Shown: in pieces, positions 34,568-43,961 of the stretch
Numbering within the stretch: the first letter of the stretch is position 1
Layout of the letters: the number at the start of each line of letters is the position of its first letter
The notes under the pieces: model-generated
What the model saw: the letters and a program-made list of their open reading frames with translations, nothing else
The model's database searches: none
Told to the model about the DNA's origin: nothing
Position numbers and translations under genes: made by a program
Source: Crocinitomicaceae bacterium
GTDB taxonomy: Bacteria > Bacteroidota > Bacteroidia > Flavobacteriales_D > Crocinitomicaceae
Direction: 5' to 3'
Length of the DNA: 64,000 nucleotides
Assembly: GCA_028689775.1 (NCBI GenBank)
Contig: JAQVCM010000005.1
Coordinates: 141,757 to 205,756 of the forward strand

Positions 34568-34602
34568 GTATGAAGTCGATTTTAAGAGCATAACGTGAAT
34601 AT

Positions 34603-34610
34603 CAAAGATA
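34603..34610 (-). promoter_or_regulatory. TATCTTTG -7 box before the lipoprotein gene
   Basis: A perfect TAnnTTTG box on the minus strand, ending 35 bases before the chosen start codon at 34567. Confidence 0.5.
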
Positions 34611-34742
34611 CTAAAAAGTGCGAATCTTTAACGGTTCTGTTATCAAATATTTGTTAACGTCCTAGGTAGCTTTTCAAGCGGAAATAAGTCTTTGGATTTT
34701 GAGAAAAAAGAAATAAAATACCTGTGTTTTGTTCAAATCCCG

Positions 34743-34750
34743 TAATTTTG
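34743..34750 (+). promoter_or_regulatory. upstream TAATTTTG box, possible second tatA promoter
   Basis: A TAnnTTTG match 102 bases before the tatA start. It may give a longer leader or may be a chance match in AT-rich DNA. Confidence 0.25.
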
Positions 34751-34816
34751 CGCCAGCTTATTTTCGATTATTTTTTTGTTTAACGACTAATTTAAAAAAC
34801 TTCGAAGTATAAATGC

Positions 34817-34824
34817 TAAATTTG
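34817..34824 (+). promoter_or_regulatory. TAAATTTG -7 box before tatA
   Basis: A TAnnTTTG box ending 27 bases before the tatA ATG, at a distance seen for other genes in this window (for example metF). It would serve tatA, gatA and the lytic transglycosylase. Confidence 0.5.
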
Positions 34825-34851
34825 CAGTATTAATTACATAAAATTACAAGT

Positions 34852-35028
34852 ATGATTTTAGGAGTTGTAGGTCCTTGGCAAATAATTTTGGTTCTAGGAA
34901 TTGTTGTATTGCTTTTTGGTGGTAAGAAAATTCCAGAATTGATGAAAGGCCTTGGTAAAGGAATCAAAGAATTTAAAGATGCATCTAAAGAAGATGGCTC
35001 TAAGGAGAAGGACGAAATTAAAGAATAA
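34852..35028 (+). CDS. tatA: twin-arginine translocase subunit TatA/E
   Basis: A 58-residue protein with the TatA architecture: a short N-terminal membrane span ([17 protein letters not shown]), the hinge FGGKKIPEL, and an amphipathic helix ([17 protein letters not shown]) followed by a charged tail. TatA oligomers form the pore for export of folded proteins. It is at the short end of the family but complete. It lies 14 bases before gatA. tatC is not in the window. Confidence 0.9.
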   Translation: MILGVVGPWQIILVLGIVVLLFGGKKIPELMKGLGKGIKEFKDASKEDGSKEKDEIKE

Positions 35029-35042
35029 AAAGTATCGCATTC

Positions 35043-36470
35043 ATGTATCTTAATTTTTCTGAAGTAAAAGCAGCAATCAGTTCTGGCAAGTCGGTTGAAG
35101 ATGTTCTGGAGGTTTACCTTCGTAGAATTGAAGCTCAAAAAGAGTTAAATGCTTTTTTAGAGGTTTTCGAATCTTCTGCACGTCAACAAGCCAAATTAGT
35201 TGATGAAAAAATAAAAGCTGGTACAGCAGGTAGACTTGCTGGTTTAATCGTTGGTATCAAAGACAACATTTGTTATCGAGGACATAAAGTTTCAGCTGCT
35301 TCAAAAATTTTACAAGGTTTTGAATCACTTTATACAGCGACTGCGCTTCAGCGTTTATTGGATGAAGATGCAGTTGTTATTGGACGTTTAAATTGTGATG
35401 AATTTGCAATGGGAAGTTCGAATGAAAATTCAGCTTTTGGTCCAGTGAAAAATCCATTAAACACACAGAAAGTTCCTGGTGGATCATCAGGTGGTTCAGC
35501 TGCTGCAGTTGCTGCTCAGTTGTGTACCGTTGCGCTTGGTAGTGATACCGGCGGATCCATTCGTCAACCTGCCTCTTTTACAGGTACGTATGGTGTGAAG
35601 CCGACGTATGGTAGAATTAGCCGTTACGGTTTGATTGCATACGCTTCGTCCTTCGACCAAATTGGAGTTTTAGCAAATTCCTTGGAAGATACGGCGTTGT
35701 TGACGGAGATTATGGCAGGCGCTGATGAATTTGATAGCACTTCGTCTTCGAAAGAAGTAGGAAGCTACGCTTTGAAGGCAACTGCTGAAAAGAAAAAAAT
35801 AGCATACATTCAAGAGACACTAGAAAACGAAGGAATTGACGCGGAAGTGAAAACTCGTTTATTGGATGTCATCAACAAGTTGAAAGCCGAAGGACATGCG
35901 GTTGAACCGGTTTCTTTTCCATATTTGGATTACATGGTTCCAACGTATTACGTGTTGACAACTGCGGAAGCTTCTTCTAATTTATCCCGTTTTGATGGTG
36001 TTCACTTTGGATACCGCGCTCCAAACGCTCAAGGTGTTGAGAATACGTATAAACTGTCTCGTTCTGAAGGATTTGGTCCGGAAGTGAAACGAAGAATCAT
36101 GGCGGGAACATTTGTTCTTTCCCATGAGTTTTATGACGCATATTACACCAAAGGACAGAAAGTACGACGCGTTCTTCAAAATAAAACAAAAGAAATTTTT
36201 GAACAATACGATTTCGTTTTAACGCCAACAACACCAGCTACGGCATTTGATTTGAATGCAGTTTCTGATCCAATTCAAATGTATTTACAAGATATTTATA
36301 CAGTTCACGCAAACTTAACTGGAAATCCTGCAATCTCTTTGCCTTTGGGAAAAACATCAGAAAGAATGCCTTTTGGGATTCAACTGATGTCAGCTCCTTT
36401 TAAGGAAGAAGAGTTGTTTAATTTTTCAGCACACTTGGAAACAATTGCTTCCAACGCAAATGACGCATAA
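35043..36470 (+). CDS. gatA: Asp/Glu-tRNA amidotransferase subunit A
   Basis: An amidase-signature protein of 475 residues. The Ser-cisSer-Lys site is Lys73 (VGIKDNI), Ser148 (PGGSSGGSAAAV) and Ser172 (DTGGSIRQPAS), exactly the spacing of the known GatA enzymes. GatA releases ammonia from glutamine for conversion of mischarged Glu-tRNA-Gln or Asp-tRNA-Asn in the GatCAB complex. The GatA-specific FAMGSSNENSAFGP and VKPTYGRISRYGLIAYASS segments distinguish it from other amidases. gatB and gatC are not adjacent. It follows tatA after 14 bases. Confidence 0.94.
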   Translation: MYLNFSEVKAAISSGKSVEDVLEVYLRRIEAQKELNAFLEVFESSARQQAKLVDEKIKAGTAGRLAGLIVGIKDNICYRGHKVSAASKILQGFESLYTATALQRLLDEDAVVIGRLNCDEFAMGSSNENSAFGPVKNPLNTQKVPGGSSGGSAAAVAAQLCTVALGSDTGGSIRQPASFTGTYGVKPTYGRISRYGLIAYASSFDQIGVLANSLEDTALLTEIMAGADEFDSTSSSKEVGSYALKATAEKKKIAYIQETLENEGIDAEVKTRLLDVINKLKAEGHAVEPVSFPYLDYMVPTYYVLTTAEASSNLSRFDGVHFGYRAPNAQGVENTYKLSRSEGFGPEVKRRIMAGTFVLSHEFYDAYYTKGQKVRRVLQNKTKEIFEQYDFVLTPTTPATAFDLNAVSDPIQMYLQDIYTVHANLTGNPAISLPLGKTSERMPFGIQLMSAPFKEEELFNFSAHLETIASNANDA

Positions 36471-36514
36471 ATTTAGGATTGATGCTTAAAAGCACATTAA
36501 AAAATTATCTACAC

Positions 36515-38329
36515 ATGAAGTATTGGTTCATTCTCGTTTTTAGTACAGTTTTTATACTGACTTCTTTCTCTCAAACCAGAAAACCAAAACTTACGCCAAA
36601 AGATAGCTTAAGCAGCGAAGCATTTGTGAAGATGATTGATGAAACACTCAACGCTTTTTATGCAGATTACGCCAATCAATCTGATTTTGATTCCATCATC
36701 AATGCATTGGAATACGAGCCGAATTCACTTCCTGAGTTTTCAGATGAAATCATCTGTCAACGTCTTCAAGCAATCAACGAAACGAGTACCTTTAAATTAG
36801 CTTGTAACCCAACGAGTTTATCTGTTATCCGATTTTTCGCTAAAAACAGACGTAATTTTGCGAAAATCGTCTTGGGAAGATCCGCGCTTTACTTCGACAT
36901 GTATGAAGCATATCTAGATAAATACGACCTTCCAAAAGAATTAAAATACCTTTCTGTGATTGAAAGTGGTTTGAGACCGCAAGTAAAATCTCGCGCTGGT
37001 GCGCTTGGATTATGGCAATTTATGTACGGAACGGGAAAAATGTATGGTCTGAAAGATAATTCTTACATGGACGAGCGCATGGATCCATTCAAATCTACAG
37101 ATGCTGCTTGTCGCTATTTGAAGAAATTGCACGGTACGTATAATGATTGGAACTTGGCTTTGGCCGCTTACAATGCCGGACCGGGAAACGTGAACAAAGC
37201 AATTCGCCGTTCGGGTGGAAAATTGACTTACTGGGAAATTAGACCATTTTTGCCGAAAGAGACGCAAGGATATGTTCCCAATTTCATTGCAGCGACGTAT
37301 TTATTGACTTATCACGCAGAACACAACATCAAGCCTGCGCCAGCAAAAGTGCATTTTTATCAATTAGATACAATCTGTTTATCACAAGGAGTGCACATGT
37401 CAACCATTTCTCAATTGGTAGACTGGGATGTTGAAGACATTAAAACTTTAAATCCGGTTTTCAAATCGACTTACATTCCAACTTCTATTCCAGCGCATTG
37501 TATTGTTGGACCTTTGATGAAAATTGGTAAATTGGTGAGTTTGAACGATTCATTATATGCCTTGGAGGATTTTAATTACAACCTGAATAAACCAGTTGCT
37601 CCGACATTGAAAGACTCTGATTCAGTAGATCAAACGCAAGCGAATGGCGAAGCTGCTGGAGAAACAACGGGAACAACGGTTGTAACCAAATATGTTTACC
37701 ACAAGGTTCGAAAAGGAGAAACTTTATTCAAAATAGCTTCTCGATACGGAACCACAACCGGAGAGATTTCTCGCCTGAACGGTTTGAAAAAAGGATACAT
37801 TACAGTTGGTAAATCGTTGAAAATACCACAAAAGGTAACAGTTCCAGCGAAGACTGAAACTCCGCAAGTGAAAACAACACAAGGATCTAATTCGGAAGAC
37901 ATTTCAACTTCAATGGTAAAAAGCACGGTTGCTTATGATTCAGCAGTTTCAATTTACCACACGGTTGAGCGCAACGAAAGTTTGAAAGTGATTGCTGAAA
38001 AATACAAAGTATCGGTGGAAGAGATTCGCCAATGGAATGGCTTGAAAGACAATTGGATCAACATTGGTCAACGCATTAAAATTTACACCGTGATTAGCTT
38101 GGCGAAAGAAGTCATAGTTCCGGATGTTAAAACTGCTCCAAAAGTGGTTGAAACACCAAAACCTGCGAAACCAAAACCAGAAGCTGTCAAATATCATACG
38201 GTAAAAAGAGGTGAGTTTTTTGGGAAAATCGCTTCTCAAAATGGCCTTTCAATTGCACAGCTTCAGAAGTTAAATCCAGGTGTGAGACCAGATAGAATCT
38301 CAGAAGGACAGAAAATACGTATCAAATAG
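36515..38329 (+). CDS. LysM lytic transglycosylase (MltD-like)
   Basis: A secreted murein hydrolase of 604 residues from the ATG chosen here; ATG at 36482 or TTG at 36479 would add 11-12 residues, but MKYWFILVFSTVFILTSFSQ gives a clean signal peptide. The SLT domain (about residues 130-280) carries the catalytic Glu in YLSVIESGLRPQV, then RAGALGLWQFMYGTGKMYGL and AYNAGPGNV, as in MltD. Three LysM peptidoglycan-binding domains follow (YHKVRKGETLFKIASRYG, YHTVERNESLKVIAEKYK, YHTVKRGEFFGKIASQNG) joined by Thr/Pro-rich linkers. It cleaves glycan strands with 1,6-anhydro product formation in the periplasm. It lies close behind gatA. Confidence 0.93.
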   Translation: MKYWFILVFSTVFILTSFSQTRKPKLTPKDSLSSEAFVKMIDETLNAFYADYANQSDFDSIINALEYEPNSLPEFSDEIICQRLQAINETSTFKLACNPTSLSVIRFFAKNRRNFAKIVLGRSALYFDMYEAYLDKYDLPKELKYLSVIESGLRPQVKSRAGALGLWQFMYGTGKMYGLKDNSYMDERMDPFKSTDAACRYLKKLHGTYNDWNLALAAYNAGPGNVNKAIRRSGGKLTYWEIRPFLPKETQGYVPNFIAATYLLTYHAEHNIKPAPAKVHFYQLDTICLSQGVHMSTISQLVDWDVEDIKTLNPVFKSTYIPTSIPAHCIVGPLMKIGKLVSLNDSLYALEDFNYNLNKPVAPTLKDSDSVDQTQANGEAAGETTGTTVVTKYVYHKVRKGETLFKIASRYGTTTGEISRLNGLKKGYITVGKSLKIPQKVTVPAKTETPQVKTTQGSNSEDISTSMVKSTVAYDSAVSIYHTVERNESLKVIAEKYKVSVEEIRQWNGLKDNWINIGQRIKIYTVISLAKEVIVPDVKTAPKVVETPKPAKPKPEAVKYHTVKRGEFFGKIASQNGLSIAQLQKLNPGVRPDRISEGQKIRIK

Positions 38330-38331
38330 AA

Positions 38332-38961
38332 ATGCAGAAGTTTGAAAACATCATTTTTGATTTAGGCGGTGTAATCCTCAATTTGGATTATAGCAAAACT
38401 ACGCAAGCATTCAAAGACTTGGGATTAACCAATTTTGAAGAAATGTATTCTCAAGCTGCTCAAACTGGATTATTCGATCGTTTTGAAAAAGGGCTTTGTT
38501 CACCATCTTACTTCGTCAATGCTTTATTGGATTATATGCCTGCGGGAACAACACCAAATCAAATTGTTGCTGCTTGGAATGCGATGATTTTAGAATTTCC
38601 TATCGAAAATTTAGAGCTTCTTTTATCCTTAAAACAAAAGTACCGCATCTTTTTGTTGAGCAATACCAATGAAATTCACATCCAAAAGTTGCATCGTACA
38701 TTAAGTCAAACGGTGTCAGAAGATACCTTAGTTCCGTATTTTGAAAGAGTATATTATTCTTCAGATCTTAATCTTCGGAAACCCGAATTAGAAATCTTTG
38801 AAAAAGTGTGTAATGATAACGGATTAGAGCGTTCTAAAACCGTTTTTATCGACGACACCTTGCAACATCTTGAAGGAGCAAAAAAAGCAGGATTACAAAC
38901 CATTCATTTTCAAAAAGGAGCTCGCCATTTGAAAGAATTTTTTGATGAAATTCTTCCTTAA
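38332..38961 (+). CDS. HAD-family hydrolase (YihX-like)
   Basis: A cytoplasmic protein of 209 residues from the haloacid dehalogenase superfamily, subgroup with the YihX/epoxide-hydrolase type of cap. Motif I is FDLGGVILNLD with Asp10, motif II is FLLSNTNEIH, the Lys of motif III lies in NLRKPELEIFEKV and motif IV is VFIDDTLQHLEGA. It is likely a phosphatase of a small sugar or nucleotide phosphate; the substrate is not evident. It starts 2 bases after the transglycosylase stop, so it is in the same operon. Confidence 0.9.
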   Translation: MQKFENIIFDLGGVILNLDYSKTTQAFKDLGLTNFEEMYSQAAQTGLFDRFEKGLCSPSYFVNALLDYMPAGTTPNQIVAAWNAMILEFPIENLELLLSLKQKYRIFLLSNTNEIHIQKLHRTLSQTVSEDTLVPYFERVYYSSDLNLRKPELEIFEKVCNDNGLERSKTVFIDDTLQHLEGAKKAGLQTIHFQKGARHLKEFFDEILP

Positions 38962-39201
38962 ATTTCATTTTCTTTGTCTATTTTACGTTTTAATTTATGC
39001 TTTAATCTACACAGATTAAAAGAGCTCATAGTTAAACAATTCAACTTGTTTAGTAACAAATGTAACAGATTAATGTGTTTGTTTGGTTCTGATTATCAGC
39101 AAGTAAAGTCGATGAGTAGCAAGTCTAACTTATTTTCAAAATTATAACGTTTCATTAACTTAGAAGTACTATTTTTGTTTTGAAAGCTTGGTTTAAGACC
39201 T

Positions 39202-39209
39202 TAGCTTTG
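39202..39209 (+). promoter_or_regulatory. TAGCTTTG -7 box before the YeiH gene
   Basis: A TAnnTTTG box ending 23 bases before the ATG at 39233. Confidence 0.5.
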
Positions 39210-39232
39210 CGTCAATCTCACACAATCGAATT

Positions 39233-40153
39233 ATGAAGCAACAACTTTCAAAAGTGATATTTTTTCTGGTAATCTTGCTTGCATTATTAGGAATCATCAA
39301 TAGTCCTGTCGCATTGATTTTGGGTTTTGCCTTCGCTTCTACATTTGAAAATCCATATCAGAAAGCGACTCAAAAGGGAATTAGTTACTTGCTGAAAATT
39401 GCCGTTGTTGGTTTAGGATTTGGAATGGAATTATTTGAAACCATTAAAACCAGTAAAGAAGGATTTACCTTGACTTTTCTTTCGATTGTACTCACAATCA
39501 CTTTAGGAATGATCTTAATTAAACTCTTGAAAATAGAGCGAAAATTAGGACATTTAATTAGTTCTGGAACTGCCATTTGTGGTGGAAGCGCCATCGCAGC
39601 GGTTGCGCCAGTGATTAAAGCAGATGCAAAAACAATTAGCATCGCTTTGGGAGTTGTATTTTTCTTAAATTCAGTGGCTTTATTCATTTTTCCACATTTG
39701 GGACATTTCTTTGAGATGACTCAAAATCAATTCGGTTTATGGAGTGCCATTGCAATTCACGATACGAGTTCGGTTGTTGGTGCGGCTTTAGAATATGGAG
39801 ACGAAGCCTTGAAAACCGCAACAACGGTTAAGTTAGCCAGAACCTTGTGGATTATTCCACTCTCGATTTTCTCGATGTTGCTTTTTAAAGTGAAAGGTGA
39901 AAAAATTAAAATTCCTTATTTTATCTTGATCTTTATTGCGGTAATTATCTTGAATAGTTTTATTCATCTACCCACTTTCATCACTGAAAACATCGTCATG
40001 ATTTCAAAGCGACTTCTTGTTTTAACCTTGTTTTTAGTTGGTACAACGATTTCATTTAAAGATTTAAAATCCATCGGAATCAAACCAATTTTGTTTGCAA
40101 TTATCCTGTGGGTTTCCATTTCTATCTTTTCGTTGGTGTATATTCTTGCCTAA
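39233..40153 (+). CDS. YeiH/UPF0324 family membrane transporter
   Basis: A polytopic membrane protein of 306 residues with about nine to ten spans. It has the UPF0324 (YeiH, putative sulfate exporter) signatures SSGTAICGGSAIAAVAPVI (residues about 109-127) and IAIHDTSSVVGAA. The family is linked to sulfur compounds in some bacteria, but substrate evidence is thin. Single-gene transcript with its own promoter box; downstream is a 143-base gap to an unknown gene. Confidence 0.88.
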   Translation: MKQQLSKVIFFLVILLALLGIINSPVALILGFAFASTFENPYQKATQKGISYLLKIAVVGLGFGMELFETIKTSKEGFTLTFLSIVLTITLGMILIKLLKIERKLGHLISSGTAICGGSAIAAVAPVIKADAKTISIALGVVFFLNSVALFIFPHLGHFFEMTQNQFGLWSAIAIHDTSSVVGAALEYGDEALKTATTVKLARTLWIIPLSIFSMLLFKVKGEKIKIPYFILIFIAVIILNSFIHLPTFITENIVMISKRLLVLTLFLVGTTISFKDLKSIGIKPILFAIILWVSISIFSLVYILA

Positions 40154-40213
40154 AAGGATGTTTTGCTGGTCTGAAATTTTCTTCAAACAGAATCACGCTT
40201 CAAAATTTATATC

Positions 40214-40221
40214 TATTTTTG
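40214..40221 (+). promoter_or_regulatory. TATTTTTG -7 box before the anchored protein gene
   Basis: A TAnnTTTG match 75 bases before the ATG at 40297; the long leader makes it a modest candidate. Confidence 0.3.
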
Positions 40222-40296
40222 GCGGCTAATTGTTGGACTGCGTAATTTATTTACTGCAAGTACGTTACAGTTTCAAGCTTGTTAAAATCGTTTTGC

Positions 40297-41430
40297 ATGA
40301 AATTTTTTAAAAAGAAGATAATTCGGATTCCTTATTTAATCCTTTTGTACGCCTTTGCCATCTATGGTTTTTTCCTGACAGGAACCTATTTTGCGATGAA
40401 GTTCAAACTGACCAATCACAAGGGAAGCATTGATAAAAACAACCGCTATTTTCAAGACATGAGCGACAAATACAATCAGTCGTTTAAGATTGATAGCGCC
40501 TCGATGTTGAAATACAAATACGAAGTATTGAATCGAATCATTTTGTTGAACGATTTTTATCCAACCAATGCGCAATACATTCAAAGCGTTTACGAGACCA
40601 ATAAAGATGAAAAAATAGCACTTCAAATGTTGGATGCCATTGATTTGCAGTTGAAGGATAACCAAAAATATCAGCAGGCGAAAAAGAAATTAGCGCAACA
40701 AGAAACCAATCGAGAAACAACGGCTTTGAGTGCTTTCCAATGGATGAACATTGCAGAATGGCAAGATTTTAAAATTGCAGTTACCAAGGATAAAAAATAC
40801 ATTGATTCGGTTGCGAAAGTGACGGGCGTAGAGGGAAGATTGATCGTCGCTTGTTTGGTTGGCGAGCAAATTCGCTTGTTCAATTCCAGTCGAGAATCTT
40901 ACAAAAGATACATCGGGCCGTTGAAAGTTTTGGCTTTAGAGTCTAATTTGTCTTACGGTGTAACTGGAATCAAAGAAAGTACAGCGATTAGAATTGAAAA
41001 TCATTTAAAAGACCCAAATTCAATTTATTACTTAGGTGATGAATATGCTCATTTACTGGATTATGATTCCTTAACTTCGTATCACAACAATGTAAATGAT
41101 ACCATGAGCATTCGCTTGAAACGTTTGGTTCAATTTAAAAATCATTATTATTCTTATTTATATACGGCTGTTTTCTTAAAGCAAATGCGAACGCAATGGC
41201 TCAAAGCGGGTCATCCAATTGATGATCGTCCAGAGATTTTAGCCTCTTTGTTTAACCTTGGTTTTCAACGATCAATTCCGAAGAAAAACCCAAGTGTTGG
41301 AGGTTCTAATTACATGATTTACGATCGAGAATACACCTTCGGTTCGGTAGCGTACGAGTTTTATTACTCCGGAGAATTAGCTGATGTTTTTCCGTATGAA
41401 AAGAAACGTTTTGACTGGAAAGAAAGCTAA
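40297..41430 (+). CDS. unknown membrane-anchored protein, possibly lysozyme-like
   Basis: From the ATG at 40297 (a TTG at 40279 is in frame) it has 377 residues. One N-terminal span (IIRIPYLILLYAFAIYGFFLTG) anchors it, with the rest outside the cytoplasm. The middle contains GVEGRLIVACLVGEQIRLF followed by SNLSYGVTGIKESTAIRIE, a layout that resembles the catalytic helix and following loop of lysozyme/SLT-fold proteins (Glu in VGEQIR), but I cannot confirm a domain. The C-terminal third has GGSNYMIYDREYTFGSVAYEF. It stands alone between the YeiH and metF genes. Function unknown; a murein-related role is a guess. Confidence 0.65.
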   Translation: MKFFKKKIIRIPYLILLYAFAIYGFFLTGTYFAMKFKLTNHKGSIDKNNRYFQDMSDKYNQSFKIDSASMLKYKYEVLNRIILLNDFYPTNAQYIQSVYETNKDEKIALQMLDAIDLQLKDNQKYQQAKKKLAQQETNRETTALSAFQWMNIAEWQDFKIAVTKDKKYIDSVAKVTGVEGRLIVACLVGEQIRLFNSSRESYKRYIGPLKVLALESNLSYGVTGIKESTAIRIENHLKDPNSIYYLGDEYAHLLDYDSLTSYHNNVNDTMSIRLKRLVQFKNHYYSYLYTAVFLKQMRTQWLKAGHPIDDRPEILASLFNLGFQRSIPKKNPSVGGSNYMIYDREYTFGSVAYEFYYSGELADVFPYEKKRFDWKES

Positions 41431-41522
41431 ATCGTCGTAAATCGTTTTTAGAATTTGTTTTTGCAATTGCGTTGCAGGTTAAAAACATCTGTTTACATAC
41501 AAGCTTCTTATCTTGATTTAAC

Positions 41523-41530
41523 TATCTTTG
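41523..41530 (+). promoter_or_regulatory. TATCTTTG -7 box before metF
   Basis: A perfect TAnnTTTG box 27 bases before the ATG at 41558. No S-box or B12 riboswitch-like structure was found between them. Confidence 0.55.
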
Positions 41531-41557
41531 TCACGCATAAAAAACACGAAGTAGTAA

Positions 41558-42508
41558 ATGAAAGTTATTGATCATCTAAACGACGCCAAGTCAACTTTAT
41601 TTTCATTTGAAATATTGCCTCCTCTGAAAGGGAAAAGCATTCAGTCAATCTACGACGGAATAGATCCTTTGATGGAGTTTAAGCCCAAGTACATCAACGT
41701 TACGTATCACAGAGAAGAATATGTTTACAAAGAGCGTGACGAAGGTTTGCTCAAGAAAATATCCATTCGCAAGCGACCGGGAACGGTTGGAATTTGTGCT
41801 GCCATCATGAATAAATACAACGTAGATGCGATTCCACATTTAATCTGTGGCGGATTTAGCAAAGAGGAAACTGAAAATGCATTGATTGATTTGCAATTTT
41901 TAGGCATCGACAACGTTTTGGCTTTGCGAGGTGATCCCATCAAAACTGAAAATTCGTTTAAACCACATCCAGATGGTCATCGTTATGCAAGAGAATTGAT
42001 TGACCAAATTGTAGAAATGAATCACGGGAAATATTTGTCAGAAGATTATAATTTGGAACCAACCAATTTTTGCATTGGAGTTGCGGGTTATCCTGAAAAA
42101 CATTTTGAAGCGATGAATTTATCTACGGATTTAAAATACCTGAAAGAAAAAGTAGATGCAGGCGCTTCTTACATTGTAACGCAAATGTTTTTTGACAATC
42201 AAAAATACTTTGACTTCGTTCAAAGCTGTCGCGAAATGGGAATCACCGTTCCGATTATTCCGGGATTGAAGCCATTGAAAACATTGCAACATGCAACTTT
42301 TCTCCCAAAATTTTTCAACATCGATTTACCAGAAACCTTGGCAAACGAAGTTTTAAAATGCAAAACCAACGATGCAATTCGTGATCTTGGAATTGAATGG
42401 GGAATTCAACAAGCAAAAGATTTGAAAGCAGCTGGAGTTCCAGGTCTGCATTTTTATACCATGTCAGATTCATCTTCTGTGAAGGCGATTGCATCTGAAA
42501 TATTTTAA
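41558..42508 (+). CDS. metF: methylenetetrahydrofolate reductase
   Basis: A 316-residue FAD enzyme that reduces 5,10-methylene-THF to 5-methyl-THF for methionine synthesis. The TIM-barrel landmarks are there: the catalytic Glu18 in LFSFEILPP, NVTYHREE, HLICGGFSKEE, DNVLALRGDP (flavin binding) and GASYIVTQMFFDNQKYFDF. It is cytoplasmic. metH or metE is not next to it; a secreted unknown protein follows after 17 bases. Confidence 0.95.
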   Translation: MKVIDHLNDAKSTLFSFEILPPLKGKSIQSIYDGIDPLMEFKPKYINVTYHREEYVYKERDEGLLKKISIRKRPGTVGICAAIMNKYNVDAIPHLICGGFSKEETENALIDLQFLGIDNVLALRGDPIKTENSFKPHPDGHRYARELIDQIVEMNHGKYLSEDYNLEPTNFCIGVAGYPEKHFEAMNLSTDLKYLKEKVDAGASYIVTQMFFDNQKYFDFVQSCREMGITVPIIPGLKPLKTLQHATFLPKFFNIDLPETLANEVLKCKTNDAIRDLGIEWGIQQAKDLKAAGVPGLHFYTMSDSSSVKAIASEIF

Positions 42509-42525
42509 TTTTAAAACCCGAAAAG

Positions 42526-43059
42526 ATGCGTTTTTTATCCGTTTTAATTCTGTTTATTTCCATCAATGGATTTGCACAAACAACTGACCTTAAACTTCAA
42601 AATGCAATTGTTGTTGCACAATTAGACAAGGCAGAAGATCGCTTTACCATGGAAATTAACCTGACAGAAATGCTTGCGAGTAACGGTGTAAAAGCCATTG
42701 CTTCCTTGAATATTTTGAAAGAAGGTTCGTCAGTTGCTTTATTAGCCAACGATTCCATTCAAGCAGTTTTGAAAGAAAAAGGATTTGATACCTATGTATT
42801 GGTGTCTGTTCGTGGTTACGACCGCAAATTTAAGCCAGCTAAAAATCACCTAAACTTAAAAGAGGAATTGGTTAGTGGACACATGTTTCCGTTTTACCGC
42901 GACGAAGTTTCTTCCATCAGTTTTGAATTTCTTTTTTATAGAAATGGAGAAGTTGTTGGGTATGACTTGATAAAAGTTGCTGGAATCAACAAGAGAGAAG
43001 CTGCAATTAAGAAGTTTAGGAAAAAAACTGCAAAAAGAATTGTTTCCAACTGGAAATGA
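42526..43059 (+). CDS. hypothetical secreted protein
   Basis: A 177-residue protein with a signal peptide (MRFLSVLILFISINGFAQ, residues 1-18). The mature part carries VVAQLDKAEDRFTMEINLTEMLASNGVKA in two segments that look like a conserved Bacteroidota exported domain, but I cannot give a family name. The C-terminus is strongly basic (KRIVSNWK). It lies between metF and yicC on the same strand with short gaps, which suggests shared transcription rather than shared function. Confidence 0.7.
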   Translation: MRFLSVLILFISINGFAQTTDLKLQNAIVVAQLDKAEDRFTMEINLTEMLASNGVKAIASLNILKEGSSVALLANDSIQAVLKEKGFDTYVLVSVRGYDRKFKPAKNHLNLKEELVSGHMFPFYRDEVSSISFEFLFYRNGEVVGYDLIKVAGINKREAAIKKFRKKTAKRIVSNWK

Positions 43060-43083
43060 TTTTAAATTTTTAAAGATAGAATT

Positions 43084-43950
43084 ATGTTGCATTCAATGAC
43101 AGGTTACGGAAAAGCTACCGGGACTTTTGAAGGAAAAAAAGTAAGCATCGAAATCAAGGCGCTGAATAGCAAAAGTATGGATTTGTACATTCGAATTGCA
43201 AGTTCCTACAGAGAAAAAGAATTGGAAATGCGCCAGAAAATCACGTCGATGTTGGACCGTGGAAAAGTGGAAGCAAACGTGGTGATTGAAAGTACAGGTG
43301 CTTCAAAATCAGTTGAAATCAACAAGGATTTGGCGACAGCTTATTTCAATGACCTGAAAAAAACCAACGAGATTGTCAATCAGTCCGATATCGATTACAT
43401 GGCTTTGATTTTAAAAATGCCAGATATTTTCATCCAATCCAAAGAGGAAATTACTGCTGAAGAAGCTGCTTTTTTGAATGATTTGATGGAAGAAGCTTGC
43501 AACCATTTGAATGTTTTTAGACGTCAAGAAGGTGTAGCTTTGGAGAAAGAATTTACGGAGCGTATCAACGAGATTAAAAACTTGCTAAGTCGAGTTCCAG
43601 AATATGAAAACCTGCGCATTGACACCATTCGTGACCGCATGAAAAAAGGTTTGGAAGAAATTCAGGCAGTTAATTACGACGAGAATCGTTTTCAACAAGA
43701 GTTGATTTATTACATCGAAAAATTAGATGTTTCAGAAGAAAAAATGAGACTTTCCAATCACTTAGATTACTTTTTAGAAACGATGGTTTTACCAGCTGCT
43801 GGAAAAAAACTAGGATTCATCACGCAAGAGATTGGTCGTGAAATCAATACCTTGGGCAGTAAAAGTTATCACGTTGAACTACAAAAAATTGTAGTGGAAA
43901 TGAAAGATAGTTTAGAGAAAATTAAAGAACAAGTGCTCAACACCTTGTAA
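43084..43950 (+). CDS. YicC-family endoribonuclease
   Basis: The 288-residue cytoplasmic protein matches YicC (YloC): N-terminal MLHSMTGYGKATG, central EVNVVIES-type strand segments, and the C-terminal DUF1732 block (NRFQQELIYYIEKLDVSEE, RLSNHLDYFLETMVLPAAGKKLGFITQEIGREINTLGSK). The family has been shown to cleave RNA, including a small RNA in E. coli. The neighbour order yicC-gmk-nadD is common in this phylum. The gap to gmk is 11 bases. Confidence 0.92.
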   Translation: MLHSMTGYGKATGTFEGKKVSIEIKALNSKSMDLYIRIASSYREKELEMRQKITSMLDRGKVEANVVIESTGASKSVEINKDLATAYFNDLKKTNEIVNQSDIDYMALILKMPDIFIQSKEEITAEEAAFLNDLMEEACNHLNVFRRQEGVALEKEFTERINEIKNLLSRVPEYENLRIDTIRDRMKKGLEEIQAVNYDENRFQQELIYYIEKLDVSEEKMRLSNHLDYFLETMVLPAAGKKLGFITQEIGREINTLGSKSYHVELQKIVVEMKDSLEKIKEQVLNTL

Positions 43951-43961
43951 ATAAATATTGA

